This document shows positions 25,847-36,165 of a stretch of 64,000 bases of DNA, in pieces. The translations under genes were made by a program, and so were the position numbers. This DNA comes from Micromonospora purpureochromogenes. Its GTDB lineage: Bacteria > Actinomycetota > Actinomycetes > Mycobacteriales > Micromonosporaceae. Every line of letters begins with the position of its first letter. The first letter of the stretch is position 1. The DNA lies in contig NZ_LT607410.1 in assembly GCF_900091515.1 (NCBI RefSeq), positions 6,076,001 through 6,140,000 of the forward strand. Reading direction: 5' to 3'. Under the pieces are notes generated by a model. It saw nothing but the letters and a program-made list of their open reading frames with translations, made no database searches and was not told the DNA's origin.

Positions 25847-25860
25847 CACAGGCTCCTGTG
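25847..25860. promoter_or_regulatory. perfect 14-bp palindrome over the pruA ribosome site
   Basis: CACAGG-CT-CCTGTG directly abuts the pruA start codon and contains its AGGAG. As DNA it could be an operator; as RNA a 5-bp stem with a GAGC loop would hide the ribosome site. Confidence 0.4.
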
Positions 25861-26201
25861 CGATCTCGACGGCGGTGGCGAAATCGGACCCGCGGGCACC
25901 GACCGGACGGCCGGACGCCGGGCACCGCGCGGGTGGGGCGTCGCGGCGGCGGGACCTCCGGCGATTCTCCCACGCCCGCTCCCCGCCGATCGCGCCCCGC
26001 CCGGCCCAAAACCATAGATCGAGAAGTGCGGGTGCGGGCCGGGCGGTGATCCGTACCCGAACGGCCCTTTCGGCCGAAGGAAAGCAGGCCGGCGGTGCGG
26101 GCGCGGGCGCGCGGAGCCGGCCGGGCCGGGCGCGTACGCTGGATGGCCGGTGACCTGCCCCGGCCCGCCGCTGCGGTCGGGCGCCCGTCGAAGGGGACAC
26201 G
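25861..26201. other. divergent intergenic region, pruA and the membrane-protein gene
   Basis: About 340 bases separate pruA (minus) and the gene at 26202 (plus). Open frames here look like shadow frames without ribosome sites. An AT-richer patch at 26006-26022 (AAAACCATAGATCGAG) is the best place for a promoter. I see no terminator, repeat or RNA gene. Confidence 0.4.
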
Positions 26202-27227
26202 ATGAGCAAGCAGCCCGGCAGCTCGACGGCCGCGGAGTCGGACCGGCCGGACACCACCGACCCGGCCGACCAGGCCGACCAGGTGGCGCCGGTGGCCGAG
26301 GCCCCCCGCCCGGCGCGTGCCCCGGGCGCACCCGTGCTGGCCCTGCTGGCGGTCGGGTGGCTGGCGGCGATGCTCTGGTCGACCCGCGAGGCGATCAGCT
26401 CGGCGGCGGCCGGCCTCACCGCGATCAGCCTCTCCGCCTTCGCCCTGCCCGGGGTCATCTCGGCCGCCCTGGTGGCCGGGGCCGCCGTCGCCCTGGCGGT
26501 GACCGGACTGCTGGCCCGGCGGGGCGTCGACCGGGCCACCCTGCGCTTCGTGGTGGCGGTCGGCACCGGCCTGCTGGTCGGGCTCGCCGCCGCCCTCGCG
26601 ATCAACCTGACCTACGCCGACAACGCGACCACCAACACCATCGCGGGCACCAGCGCCGCCGCGGCCATCATCGGCGGGGCACTGGCCGGAGCCCGCGACG
26701 CCGCCCCGGTCGGCGCCGTGGTCACCGCCGCCCTGGGCACGCTGGTCTTCGTGGTGGCGTTCAGCCGCGCCCGCGACCCGCTGTTCGACCTCTTCGGCGC
26801 CGACGGCTCCCAGGTGTCGCTGCTCAGCGCCGCCAAGTGGGTCTCCCGCACCGAGTCGCTGCTCGCCGGCCTGCTCGCCGGCCTGCTCGCCTTCGGCTAC
26901 CTGACCTGGGCCCGCCGCCGGGCGCTGCGCCGCGACCCGGCGACGCCGGCGCTGCGCTGGCCGGCGTACCTGGTCGCCGGGGCCGGACCGGGCCTGCTCC
27001 TGCTGCTCGCCGAGGTGATCATCCGGATCGGTGGCCGGACCCTGCTCGACCTGGCCGGCGCGCTGAGCGAGGCGGACGCGGTCGCCCAGACCAGCCTTGG
27101 CACCTCCCGCGTCGACAACGGCATCTGGGTGCTGTTCGTCGGCGCGCTGACCGCGCTCGTCGCCTTCGGCCGCACCCTCGGCCCGGCGCCCCACGACGAC
27201 GACGAGCCGGACCCGGTCGACGACTGA
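26202..27227 (+). CDS. polytopic membrane protein of unknown function
   Basis: This 341-aa protein starts at an ATG with GAAGGGG upstream. It has an acidic, disordered N-terminal tail of about 40 residues, then eight or so hydrophobic segments (APVLALLAVGWLAAMLW; LPGVISAALVAGAAVALAVTGLL; FVVAVGTGLLVGLAAALAINLTY; AYLVAGAGPGLLLLLAEVIIRIGG) and an acidic tail (HDDDEPDPVDD). No transporter signature is seen. It stands alone, followed by the palindromic element at 27289. Confidence 0.8.
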   Translation: MSKQPGSSTAAESDRPDTTDPADQADQVAPVAEAPRPARAPGAPVLALLAVGWLAAMLWSTREAISSAAAGLTAISLSAFALPGVISAALVAGAAVALAVTGLLARRGVDRATLRFVVAVGTGLLVGLAAALAINLTYADNATTNTIAGTSAAAAIIGGALAGARDAAPVGAVVTAALGTLVFVVAFSRARDPLFDLFGADGSQVSLLSAAKWVSRTESLLAGLLAGLLAFGYLTWARRRALRRDPATPALRWPAYLVAGAGPGLLLLLAEVIIRIGGRTLLDLAGALSEADAVAQTSLGTSRVDNGIWVLFVGALTALVAFGRTLGPAPHDDDEPDPVDD

Positions 27228-27288
27228 GGCCGGCTGAGGCTCGTCCTCGCCCGCTCGCCCGCTCGGCCGGTGGACGTGATCCACTCCG

Positions 27289-27340
27289 TTTGCGGCGAGT
27301 TGCGGTGTCAGCCGCCTGGAACACCGCGACATGCCGCAAA
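27289..27340. repeat. dispersed palindromic element A
   Basis: Two 20-base arms (27289-27308 and 27321-27340) pair at all but a few central positions; each has TTTGCGGC and CGGTGT at its ends. The element is related to the one at 61245-61292, where the arms share TTGCG...TTGCGGTGT. It sits between two gene ends, like REP-type intergenic hairpins. Confidence 0.65.
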
Positions 27341-27368
27341 GGCGGCCCGAGTGCGCCGGCGGGCCGGA

Positions 27369-27878
27369 TCAGGAGGCGGCGCGGAGCAGCAGGTCCAGCT
27401 CGGAGGGGTCGTACCACTCCAGCTCGTGGTCCTCGGCGCTGTCGACGGTGAACTGGGCGTCCGGGTCGCCCGCCAGAGCCTCGGCGACCACCTCGACGGC
27501 GGCGGCCACGTCGTCCACCGCGTCCGCGCCGTCCACGTGCAGCGCGGCCACCGACCGCACCGGCACCGGCTGGTCGAGCCGCACGGTGCTGGAGCCGAGG
27601 TCACCGTCGCCCCGGCCGACCGCCGACGGGGGCAGGTCCACCGAGACCACCACCCGGCGCCGCGGCGCGGCCGGATCCTGCCGCAGCAGCTGGAGGGCGT
27701 CCTGGGCGGCGCGGGTGAACGCGACGTACTCCAGCTCCTCCTCGTCGCCCTCGGCGTACCACTCGCGCAGGGCGGGGGTGACGGCGTGCGCCTGGTCGGC
27801 CGACAGCCCCTGCTCCCGCAGCCGGGCCAGCATCGGCACCGTCGCCGGGACGTACACCCGGACCAGCTCGTCGCTCAC
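27369..27878 (-). CDS. conserved actinobacterial protein (DUF6912-like)
   Basis: This 169-aa soluble protein starts at GTG 27878: [26 protein letters not shown], then [30 protein letters not shown]. It is acidic throughout, with a central beta-rich stretch [16 protein letters not shown] and a C-terminal [17 protein letters not shown] recall this N-terminal pattern from a family restricted to actinobacteria with no known function. The DUF number is from memory. Confidence 0.75.
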   Translation of the reverse strand: MSDELVRVYVPATVPMLARLREQGLSADQAHAVTPALREWYAEGDEEELEYVAFTRAAQDALQLLRQDPAAPRRRVVVSVDLPPSAVGRGDGDLGSSTVRLDQPVPVRSVAALHVDGADAVDDVAAAVEVVAEALAGDPDAQFTVDSAEDHELEWYDPSELDLLLRAAS

Positions 27879-28035
27879 CGTCGTATCCCCCGATCGTTCG
27901 CGGACCGGCGGGTCCGCCGGTCCGGGCGCCGATCATGCCGTACGCCGAGACCGTCATACACCCCGCACCGGCCCGGTGGAAGTTGCCGCACCGCACCGCC
28001 GGCCGGGTGGGTGCTGGGCGGGCCCGGCCGGCGGT

Positions 28036-28052
28036 GGCAAACTGAGGCAAAC
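28036..28052 (+). promoter_or_regulatory. GGCAAAC direct repeat pair upstream of the HTH gene
   Basis: Two GGCAAAC copies (28036-28042, 28046-28052) lie exactly 10 bases apart and end 22 bases before the GTG of the HTH gene. A second pair with the same period and the same distance lies upstream of the gene at 28407. This is a candidate operator for head-to-tail binding of the HTH protein. Confidence 0.6.
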
Positions 28053-28074
28053 GACGCCAACACCGGGGGTATCC

Positions 28075-28302
28075 GTGGAGCCGAGGTTTCTCCTGCTCTC
28101 CGACGTGGCCACCGAGTTGAACGTGTCGGACTCGCAGGTCTACCACATGGTGCGCAGCGGAGAGCTGCCGGCGATCAAGATCGGTGGGCGCGGCCAGTGG
28201 CGCGTCGAGCGCGCCCAACTGGAGGAGTACATCCAGCGCAAGTACACCGAAACCGCCGAGTGGGTACGCGGCAACCCGCTCGCCGACCGCGACACCGAGT
28301 AG
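28075..28302 (+). CDS. excisionase/BldC-like helix-turn-helix protein
   Basis: This 75-aa DNA-binding protein starts at a GTG with GGGGG 5 bases upstream. The single MerR/excisionase-type winged helix is FLLLSDVATELNVSDSQVYHMVRSGELPAIKIGGRGQWRVERAQLEEYIQRKY. This is the form of a small stand-alone regulator, like BldC or phage Xis proteins. No integrase is nearby, so a regulatory role is more likely than excision. The GGCAAAC repeats in its own leader and in the leader of the next gene suggest that it controls both. It is a single-domain protein with no effector module. Confidence 0.9.
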   Translation: MEPRFLLLSDVATELNVSDSQVYHMVRSGELPAIKIGGRGQWRVERAQLEEYIQRKYTETAEWVRGNPLADRDTE

Positions 28303-28367
28303 CCGTCCCGACGCTGAACGCCATTGACGGCGGACACTGCCATGCCCGAGTATCGAAGCGTGCCGGA

Positions 28368-28384
28368 GGCAAACGAAGGCAAAC
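28368..28384 (+). promoter_or_regulatory. GGCAAAC direct repeat pair upstream of the Rv3235-like gene
   Basis: GGCAAAC occurs at 28368-28374 and 28378-28384, again 10 bases apart and ending 22 bases before the ATG at 28407. Both features match the pair at 28036-28052, although the flanking sequence differs. Confidence 0.6.
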
Positions 28385-28406
28385 GCAACGATCAGAGGTG
28401 AACGAC

Positions 28407-28991
28407 ATGACCGACTCCCGTCGTCCCGGCCCCTCCCGGCCCCCGATCCGGCTGCGCCCGGCCCCGGTCAGCGATCCGCCCTACGTCGACGAGTCGCCGG
28501 ATCTCTGGCCCTGCCCCAGCGGCCAGCTCGCCCTCGACCTCTTCGGTGCCGCGCACCAGCCCGCCGGCCGCCCGCCCGGCCGGCGGCACGACTCCCACCC
28601 CGGGCCGCCCCGGCCCCGCTCCGGCCCGCCGCCCGGCGCCCTCGCCACGGCGACGCCCGAGGCCGGCCGTGCCGCCCAGCGGTTCGTCGCCACCTTCCTG
28701 GAGATCCTCAACGGCTACCGCCCGCCCGGGCAGCTCCGGTCCCTGGTCGAGCCCGGCCGGGCCGCCGAGGTCACCGAGCAGCTGGCCCGGGCGTCGGCCC
28801 GCACCGGCCGGCACCGGCGTCGGGCGAGCCGGCCGGTGGTGCACCTGCGCCGGCTCCGGGTGTGCGAGCCACGGTCGGCGGCCGTCGAGGCGGCCGCGGT
28901 GCTGGGCGGAGCCGGCCGCACCTGGGCCCTGGCGGTACGCCTCGAACACCGCCGGGGCGGCTGGCTCTGCACCGCCCTCCAGGTGCTCTGA
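28407..28991 (+). CDS. Rv3235-like conserved protein
   Basis: This 194-aa protein starts at an ATG with AGAGGTG upstream. A long Pro/Arg-rich N-terminal half, probably disordered, is followed by a compact C-terminal domain: AAQRFVATFLEILNGYRPPGQLRSLVEPGRAAEVTEQLARAS, VVHLRRLRVCEPRSAAVEAAAVL and WALAVRLEHRRGGWLCTALQVL. This matches the actinobacterial Rv3235 family, a neighbour of secA in mycobacteria too. The function is unknown. The C-terminal beta-rich part resembles SecA/NTF2-like small folds, which is only a guess. It is convergent with secA. Confidence 0.82.
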   Translation: MTDSRRPGPSRPPIRLRPAPVSDPPYVDESPDLWPCPSGQLALDLFGAAHQPAGRPPGRRHDSHPGPPRPRSGPPPGALATATPEAGRAAQRFVATFLEILNGYRPPGQLRSLVEPGRAAEVTEQLARASARTGRHRRRASRPVVHLRRLRVCEPRSAAVEAAAVLGGAGRTWALAVRLEHRRGGWLCTALQVL

Positions 28992-29070
28992 CCACCTCGC
29001 CCGCCTTCGCCGGCCCGCCGTCGGGTCCGTCGGCATCTCACGAGGATCCGCCGGACGGGCGGCAGGACGG

Positions 29071-29104
29071 CGAGAGCCGCAGTCCCGAAGGACTGCGGCT
29101 CTCG
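29071..29104. terminator. bidirectional terminator between the Rv3235-like gene and secA
   Basis: A perfect 15-bp stem (29071-29085 with 29090-29104) has a stable CGAA tetraloop. It is located between two convergent stops (28991 and 29143). Confidence 0.85.
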
Positions 29105-29142
29105 TCGTACCGACTCGGCGGGGCGGGGGCCCCGCGTCAGGA

Positions 29143-32070
<2,928 letters not shown>

Positions 32071-32230
32071 GGATCAACGCTCCCCTAGACAGTCTCGAAC
32101 CATCGTAGGCGCTCCGTCGGCGCGATGGTCACTGGTGGCGGCGGTCCGGCCCGGCGAACCCGACATATCGCGCAGGCAGTGCCGCCACCGGCGGTTATCC
32201 GGTTACGCCCACCGCGAACGATCCGGCACG

Positions 32231-33400
32231 ATGACTCGGATGGAGCCCGTGGAGATCATCGAGGACGGCCTGCTGCTGCGCCCCTGGCGGGCCACCGACG
32301 CGGACGCCGTGCACCGCGCCTGCCAGGACCCGGACATCCAGCGCTGGACCACCGTACCGCGCCCGTACCTGCCGGAACACGCCCACGGGTTCGTCACCGG
32401 CATCGCCGCGACGGCCTGGGTCGAGGGCACCGGAGCCCCGTTCGCGGTCTGCGACGCCGGCACCGGCGAGCTGCTCGGCTCCTGCGGCCTCGTCTCGATC
32501 GACCGGGGCCTGGACTCCGCCGAGATCGGCTACTGGACCGCGCCCTGGGCGCGCGGGCGGGGTGTCACCGTGCGGGCCACCCGGGCGGTCGCCCGCTGGG
32601 CGTTCGACGCGCTGAAGCTGCGCCGGCTGGTCTGGCAGGCCGAGGTCGGCAACCACTACTCCCGGCTGGTCGCGCTGCGCGCCGGCTTCCGGGTCTCCGG
32701 CGAGCTGCGGCTGGCCCACCCGGCCGAGGGCGGCCGGACGGCCGGCTGGATCGGCTCGCTGCTGCCCGGCGAGGTGCCCGCGCCGGGAGAACCCGGGCCG
32801 GCCGGCCCGGACACCCTCGACGCCCGCCGGGCCGCCGTCTTCGGTCGGCCGCAGCCCGTCCTCTTCGCCACAGCGGGCGACACCGAGCTGCGGCTGCGCT
32901 CGATGGAGGAACGCGACCTCGACGCCGTCGTCGAGACCTGCCGCGACCCCGACACGGTCCGCTGGACCACCGTGCCGCACCCGTACGAGCGGGAGCACGC
33001 CGAGGGCTTCCTGCGGGACTTCGCCGAGGCGGCCTGGGCCCGGGGCACCGGGGCGTACTACACCGTTGCCGACTCCGACGACCGGTACGTGGCCTCGGTC
33101 GACCTGCGCCTCGGCCCCGACCCGCTCGGCGGCAACGTCGGCTTCATGACCGCCCCGCACGCCCGGGGCCGGGGCTACCTGCCCGCCGCCGTGGCCGCAC
33201 TGGCCGCCTGGGGTTTCACCACCCTGGGCCTGGCCCGGATCGAGTGGCTGGCGCTGGTCGGCAACACCGCCTCCCGTCGGGTGGCGGAGAAGGCGGGGTT
33301 CTCGTTCGAGGGCACCGCCCGGGCCCGACTGACCGGCCGCGACGGCGGCCGGGGCGACGCCTGGGTGGCCGCGCTGCTCGCCGAGGACCTGACCTCGTGA
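32231..33400 (+). CDS. tandem double-GNAT N-acetyltransferase
   Basis: This 389-aa protein holds two complete RimJ/RimL-type GNAT domains. Domain 1 (about residues 10-180) has LLLRPWRATDADAVHRAC and EIGYWTAPWARGRGVTVRATRAVARWAF. Domain 2 (about 215-385) has LRLRSMEERDLDAVVETC and VGFMTAPHARGRGYLPAAVAALAAWGF. The RGRG acetyl-CoA loops are intact in both. Each domain has an RWTTVPxPY segment, so they arose by duplication. The ATG at 32231 lacks a clear ribosome site; ATG 32240 is the alternative. It is coupled by GTGA to a second double-GNAT gene. Confidence 0.87.
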   Translation: MTRMEPVEIIEDGLLLRPWRATDADAVHRACQDPDIQRWTTVPRPYLPEHAHGFVTGIAATAWVEGTGAPFAVCDAGTGELLGSCGLVSIDRGLDSAEIGYWTAPWARGRGVTVRATRAVARWAFDALKLRRLVWQAEVGNHYSRLVALRAGFRVSGELRLAHPAEGGRTAGWIGSLLPGEVPAPGEPGPAGPDTLDARRAAVFGRPQPVLFATAGDTELRLRSMEERDLDAVVETCRDPDTVRWTTVPHPYEREHAEGFLRDFAEAAWARGTGAYYTVADSDDRYVASVDLRLGPDPLGGNVGFMTAPHARGRGYLPAAVAALAAWGFTTLGLARIEWLALVGNTASRRVAEKAGFSFEGTARARLTGRDGGRGDAWVAALLAEDLTS

Positions 33401-34506
33401 CCCCCGAGATCGTCGAGTCCCACGAGGTCCGGCTGCGCCCGTTCCGGCTCGACGACGTCGCGGACACCGCCACCGCCTGCGCCGACCCGCTCACCCGACG
33501 GTTCATCTCCGGCATGCCCGACCCGTACACCGAGCAGAGCGCCCGGTGGTGGATCACCGAGGGCGCGCCGGCCGCCTGGGCCACCGGTGGCGCCGCGTAC
33601 GCGATCGCCGACCCGGCCTCCGACCGGTTGCTCGGCGGGATCGGGCTCAGCCAGCCGGTCCCGGCGCGGGGCCAGGCGGAGATCGGCTACTGGGTGGCGC
33701 CGTGGGCTCGCGGCCGGGGCGTGGCCACCGCCGCCACCCGGGCGCTGGCCGGGTACGCCTTCGCCGCCGGCGCCGCCCGGCTGGAACTGCTCACCCACGA
33801 GGAGAACGCGGCGAGCATGCGGGTGGCGCTCGCCGCCGGCTTCCGGTACGAGGGGGTCCGCCGGGGCGCGAACCCGACGCGCGGCGGCGGGCGGCACGAC
33901 CTGTGGGCCTGGGTACGCCTCGCCGACGACCCCGCCGGCCCGACGCCCCGGGCGCTGCCGGACCTGCCCGACGGCCGGCTCACCGACGACGTGGTGACGC
34001 TGCGCCGGCTCACCCCGGCGGACACCGACGCGCTGTACCGGCTGCACACGCTGCCCGAGGTGGTGGCGAGCCGGGTACGGCAGGTCCCGCCGACCCGGGC
34101 GGGGATCGCGCGGCGCTGCGCCGTCGCGGAGAGCGAATGGCTGGTCGGCAGCTCGGCCGACGTCGCGCTCTGCGACGCGCGCACCGGGGAACTGGCCGGC
34201 GGCTGCGCGATGATCTACGACGAGCCGGCCACCGGCCAGGCGATGCTCGGCTACAGCCTGCTGCCCGAGGCGCGCGGCCGGGGGCTGGCCACCCGGGCGG
34301 TGCGGCTCCTCGCCGAGTGGGCGTTCGGGCCGGTCGGACTGGCCCGGCTCTGGGCCGGTACCGCGCCGGAGAACGTCGGCTCCCAGCGGGTGCTGGAGCG
34401 GGCCGGGTTCCTACGGGAGGGGCTGATGCGGGGTCGGCTCCCCGGCCGGGACGGAGTCCGGGCGGACATCGTGCTCTACGCGCTGCTAGCCGACGACCCG
34501 CGTTGA
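33397..34506 (+). CDS. second tandem double-GNAT N-acetyltransferase
   Basis: This 369-aa protein starts at a GTG overlapping the previous stop. Domain 1 (about 8-175) has VRLRPFRLDDVADTATAC and EIGYWVAPWARGRGVATAATRALAGYAF; domain 2 (about 195-365) has VTLRRLTPADTDALYRL and LGYSLLPEARGRGLATRAVRLLAEWAF. The two genes thus encode four related GNAT domains in a row. Such enzymes modify ribosomal-protein N-termini or small amines; no substrate is evident. The next gene on this strand is more than 6 kb away. Confidence 0.87.
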   Translation: MTPEIVESHEVRLRPFRLDDVADTATACADPLTRRFISGMPDPYTEQSARWWITEGAPAAWATGGAAYAIADPASDRLLGGIGLSQPVPARGQAEIGYWVAPWARGRGVATAATRALAGYAFAAGAARLELLTHEENAASMRVALAAGFRYEGVRRGANPTRGGGRHDLWAWVRLADDPAGPTPRALPDLPDGRLTDDVVTLRRLTPADTDALYRLHTLPEVVASRVRQVPPTRAGIARRCAVAESEWLVGSSADVALCDARTGELAGGCAMIYDEPATGQAMLGYSLLPEARGRGLATRAVRLLAEWAFGPVGLARLWAGTAPENVGSQRVLERAGFLREGLMRGRLPGRDGVRADIVLYALLADDPR

Positions 34507-34580
34507 GCGCGCGCCGGCCACCGGAGCCGGGATGGGCGGACCACCCGGCTCCGTGACCGGTTGCGAGGGGTGGACAGGGC

Positions 34581-35204
34581 TCAGATGTCGAGCGAGATGA
34601 TGCCGTAGTCGTACGCGTGCCGCCGGTAGACGACGCTCGGCCGGCCGCTTTCCTTGTCGTGGAACAGGTAGAAGTCGTGCCCCACCAGTTCCATCTGGAA
34701 CAGGGCGTCGTCCACGGTCATCGGCTCGGCGGGGTGCACCTTGGCCCGGGCGATGTGCCATGGCTGGTCGTCGTACTCGTCGACGGGCTCCTCGACCCGT
34801 TCGGCCACCGCGGTGGCCGTACCGCCGGACGGGGCGGCCAGCTCGGCCACCGGCAGGTCGGCGGTGGCGGCGGCGACGGAGAGCGGCGCGTGCCGGCCCC
34901 GGTGCACACGGCGGCGGTCTGCCGCCCGGCGCAGCCGGGTGTCCAGCTTGGCGATGGCCGCGTCGAGCGCGCTGTAGAAGTCGTTCGTGCAGGCCTCCGC
35001 CCGGATCACCGGCCCCCGGGAGACACAGGTGATCTCCACGCGTTGGCAGGTGTCGGACTGGCGGGGATTGCGTTCGTGGAACAACTCCACGTCGACTCGG
35101 ATGAGCTTGTGGTCGTAGCGTTCGATTTTTGCGAGTTTCTCAGCTACGTGCACCCGGTAATGGTCCGGCACTTCGACGTTTCGGCCCTTGACCACGATGT
35201 CCAC
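34581..35204 (-). CDS. hpf: long-form ribosome hibernation promoting factor
   Basis: This 207-aa protein has an N-terminal S30AE domain (MDIVVKGRNVEVPDHYRVHVAEKLAKIERYDHKLIRVDVELFHERNP...CTNDFYSALDAAIAKLDTRLRR), a linker, and the C-terminal dimerisation domain (VHPAEPMTVDDALFQMELVGHDFYLFHDKESGRPSVVYRRHAYDYGIISL). Long HPF inactivates ribosomes as 100S dimers in stationary phase. The start is a GTG with GGGAGG 4 bases upstream. The operon order with comF and secA matches mycobacteria (Rv3241c). A stress-sigma-like promoter lies upstream. Confidence 0.95.
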   Translation of the reverse strand: MDIVVKGRNVEVPDHYRVHVAEKLAKIERYDHKLIRVDVELFHERNPRQSDTCQRVEITCVSRGPVIRAEACTNDFYSALDAAIAKLDTRLRRAADRRRVHRGRHAPLSVAAATADLPVAELAAPSGGTATAVAERVEEPVDEYDDQPWHIARAKVHPAEPMTVDDALFQMELVGHDFYLFHDKESGRPSVVYRRHAYDYGIISLDI

Positions 35205-35335
35205 GTGACCTCCCTTTTTCGGATGGTCGTCTGATCTTCATTCCGGTCGACCGACCCTGGGAGCATCCCTGCGGCGTCGACCGGTCAGGTACGGCTACGC
35301 CTCCTTCCACCGTCGGGGGTGGGTTTGAAACCTCC

Positions 35336-35359
35336 TACCCCCGACAGGAAAACGCTAAC
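35336..35359 (-). promoter_or_regulatory. candidate stress-sigma promoter of hpf
   Basis: On the minus strand GTTAG (35359-35355) and GGGTA (35340-35336) are separated by 14 bases, close to the SigB-type pattern GNNTN-(14-16)-GGGTA. It lies about 130 bases upstream of the hpf start. Stress control of hpf is well known, so this fits, but one match is weak evidence. Confidence 0.35.
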
Positions 35360-35450
35360 TCCTGTTCGGCCGGCAGTCACCCCCAGTTGTCGAAGACGCT
35401 CTGAGATTTCACACCTCATACACCATGGGGTGAAACGGAAACACGAAGCG

Positions 35451-36158
35451 TCACCAATGGCGCCGTTTTTGCGTTGCGGCGAGCACCGCCGCGACGTTTG
35501 GCGTTATTCCCAGGCCCCGCAATGCGCGGGCGACCGCGGCCAGGGTCGCCCCGGTGGTGAGGATGTCGTCGAGCACCACCACGCTCCGGCCGGCGGCTTC
35601 GCGCCCACCCCGGCCCGCGCGGGCCCGGAACGCCGACGCCGCCGCGGCGGCCCGCCCGGCGCTGTCCAGCGCCACCGAATCGGCCCGGGGCAGCGCCCGC
35701 AGCGGCCGGGCCGTCCGCACGTCCCAACCCGCCCCGCGCAGCCGCCGGGCCGCGTGCCGGGTCAACCGCCCCAGGTGATCGCCGTAGCGGGACCGGGCCG
35801 CCGCCGCGGTGTCCGGCACCGGCACCAGCAGCACCGGTCGCGCCGGCTCCACCGCGTCAGCCACGACCTCGGCCAGCAGCGCGCCCAACGGCCCGGCCAG
35901 GCCGTGCCGGCCCCGTTCCTTGTACGTCAGCAGCGCCTCCCGCAACGGCCCGGCGTACGGGCCGAGGGCGTGGCAGGGCGGCAGGTCGGGCGGGGCGGGG
36001 GTGGGGCGTACCGGGGCGGGACACAGCGCCTGGAGCGCGTCGGCGCAGGCCGGGCAGAACCCCCGCCGGCTCGCCGAACCGGTCCGCCGGCAGCCCGCGC
36101 ACCCGCTCGGCAGCACCAGGTCGGTCAGGTCCGCCCAGAGCCCGCCGACCGCCCGCAC
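35451..36158 (-). CDS. ComF-family phosphoribosyltransferase-like protein
   Basis: This 235-aa protein has an N-terminal zinc-finger-like region (CAGCRR...CPACADAL), then LGPYAGPLREALLTYKERGRHGLAGPLGALLAE, PVPDTAAAARSRYGDHLGRLTRHAARRL and the PRPP motif SVVVLDDILTTGATLAAVARAL. Homologues act in DNA uptake in competent bacteria. In actinobacteria the gene lies between lpqB and hpf (Rv3242c), and its role there is unclear. Seven bases separate it from the lpqB stop. Confidence 0.92.
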   Translation of the reverse strand: MRAVGGLWADLTDLVLPSGCAGCRRTGSASRRGFCPACADALQALCPAPVRPTPAPPDLPPCHALGPYAGPLREALLTYKERGRHGLAGPLGALLAEVVADAVEPARPVLLVPVPDTAAAARSRYGDHLGRLTRHAARRLRGAGWDVRTARPLRALPRADSVALDSAGRAAAAASAFRARAGRGGREAAGRSVVVLDDILTTGATLAAVARALRGLGITPNVAAVLAATQKRRHW

Positions 36159-36165
36159 GACACCC

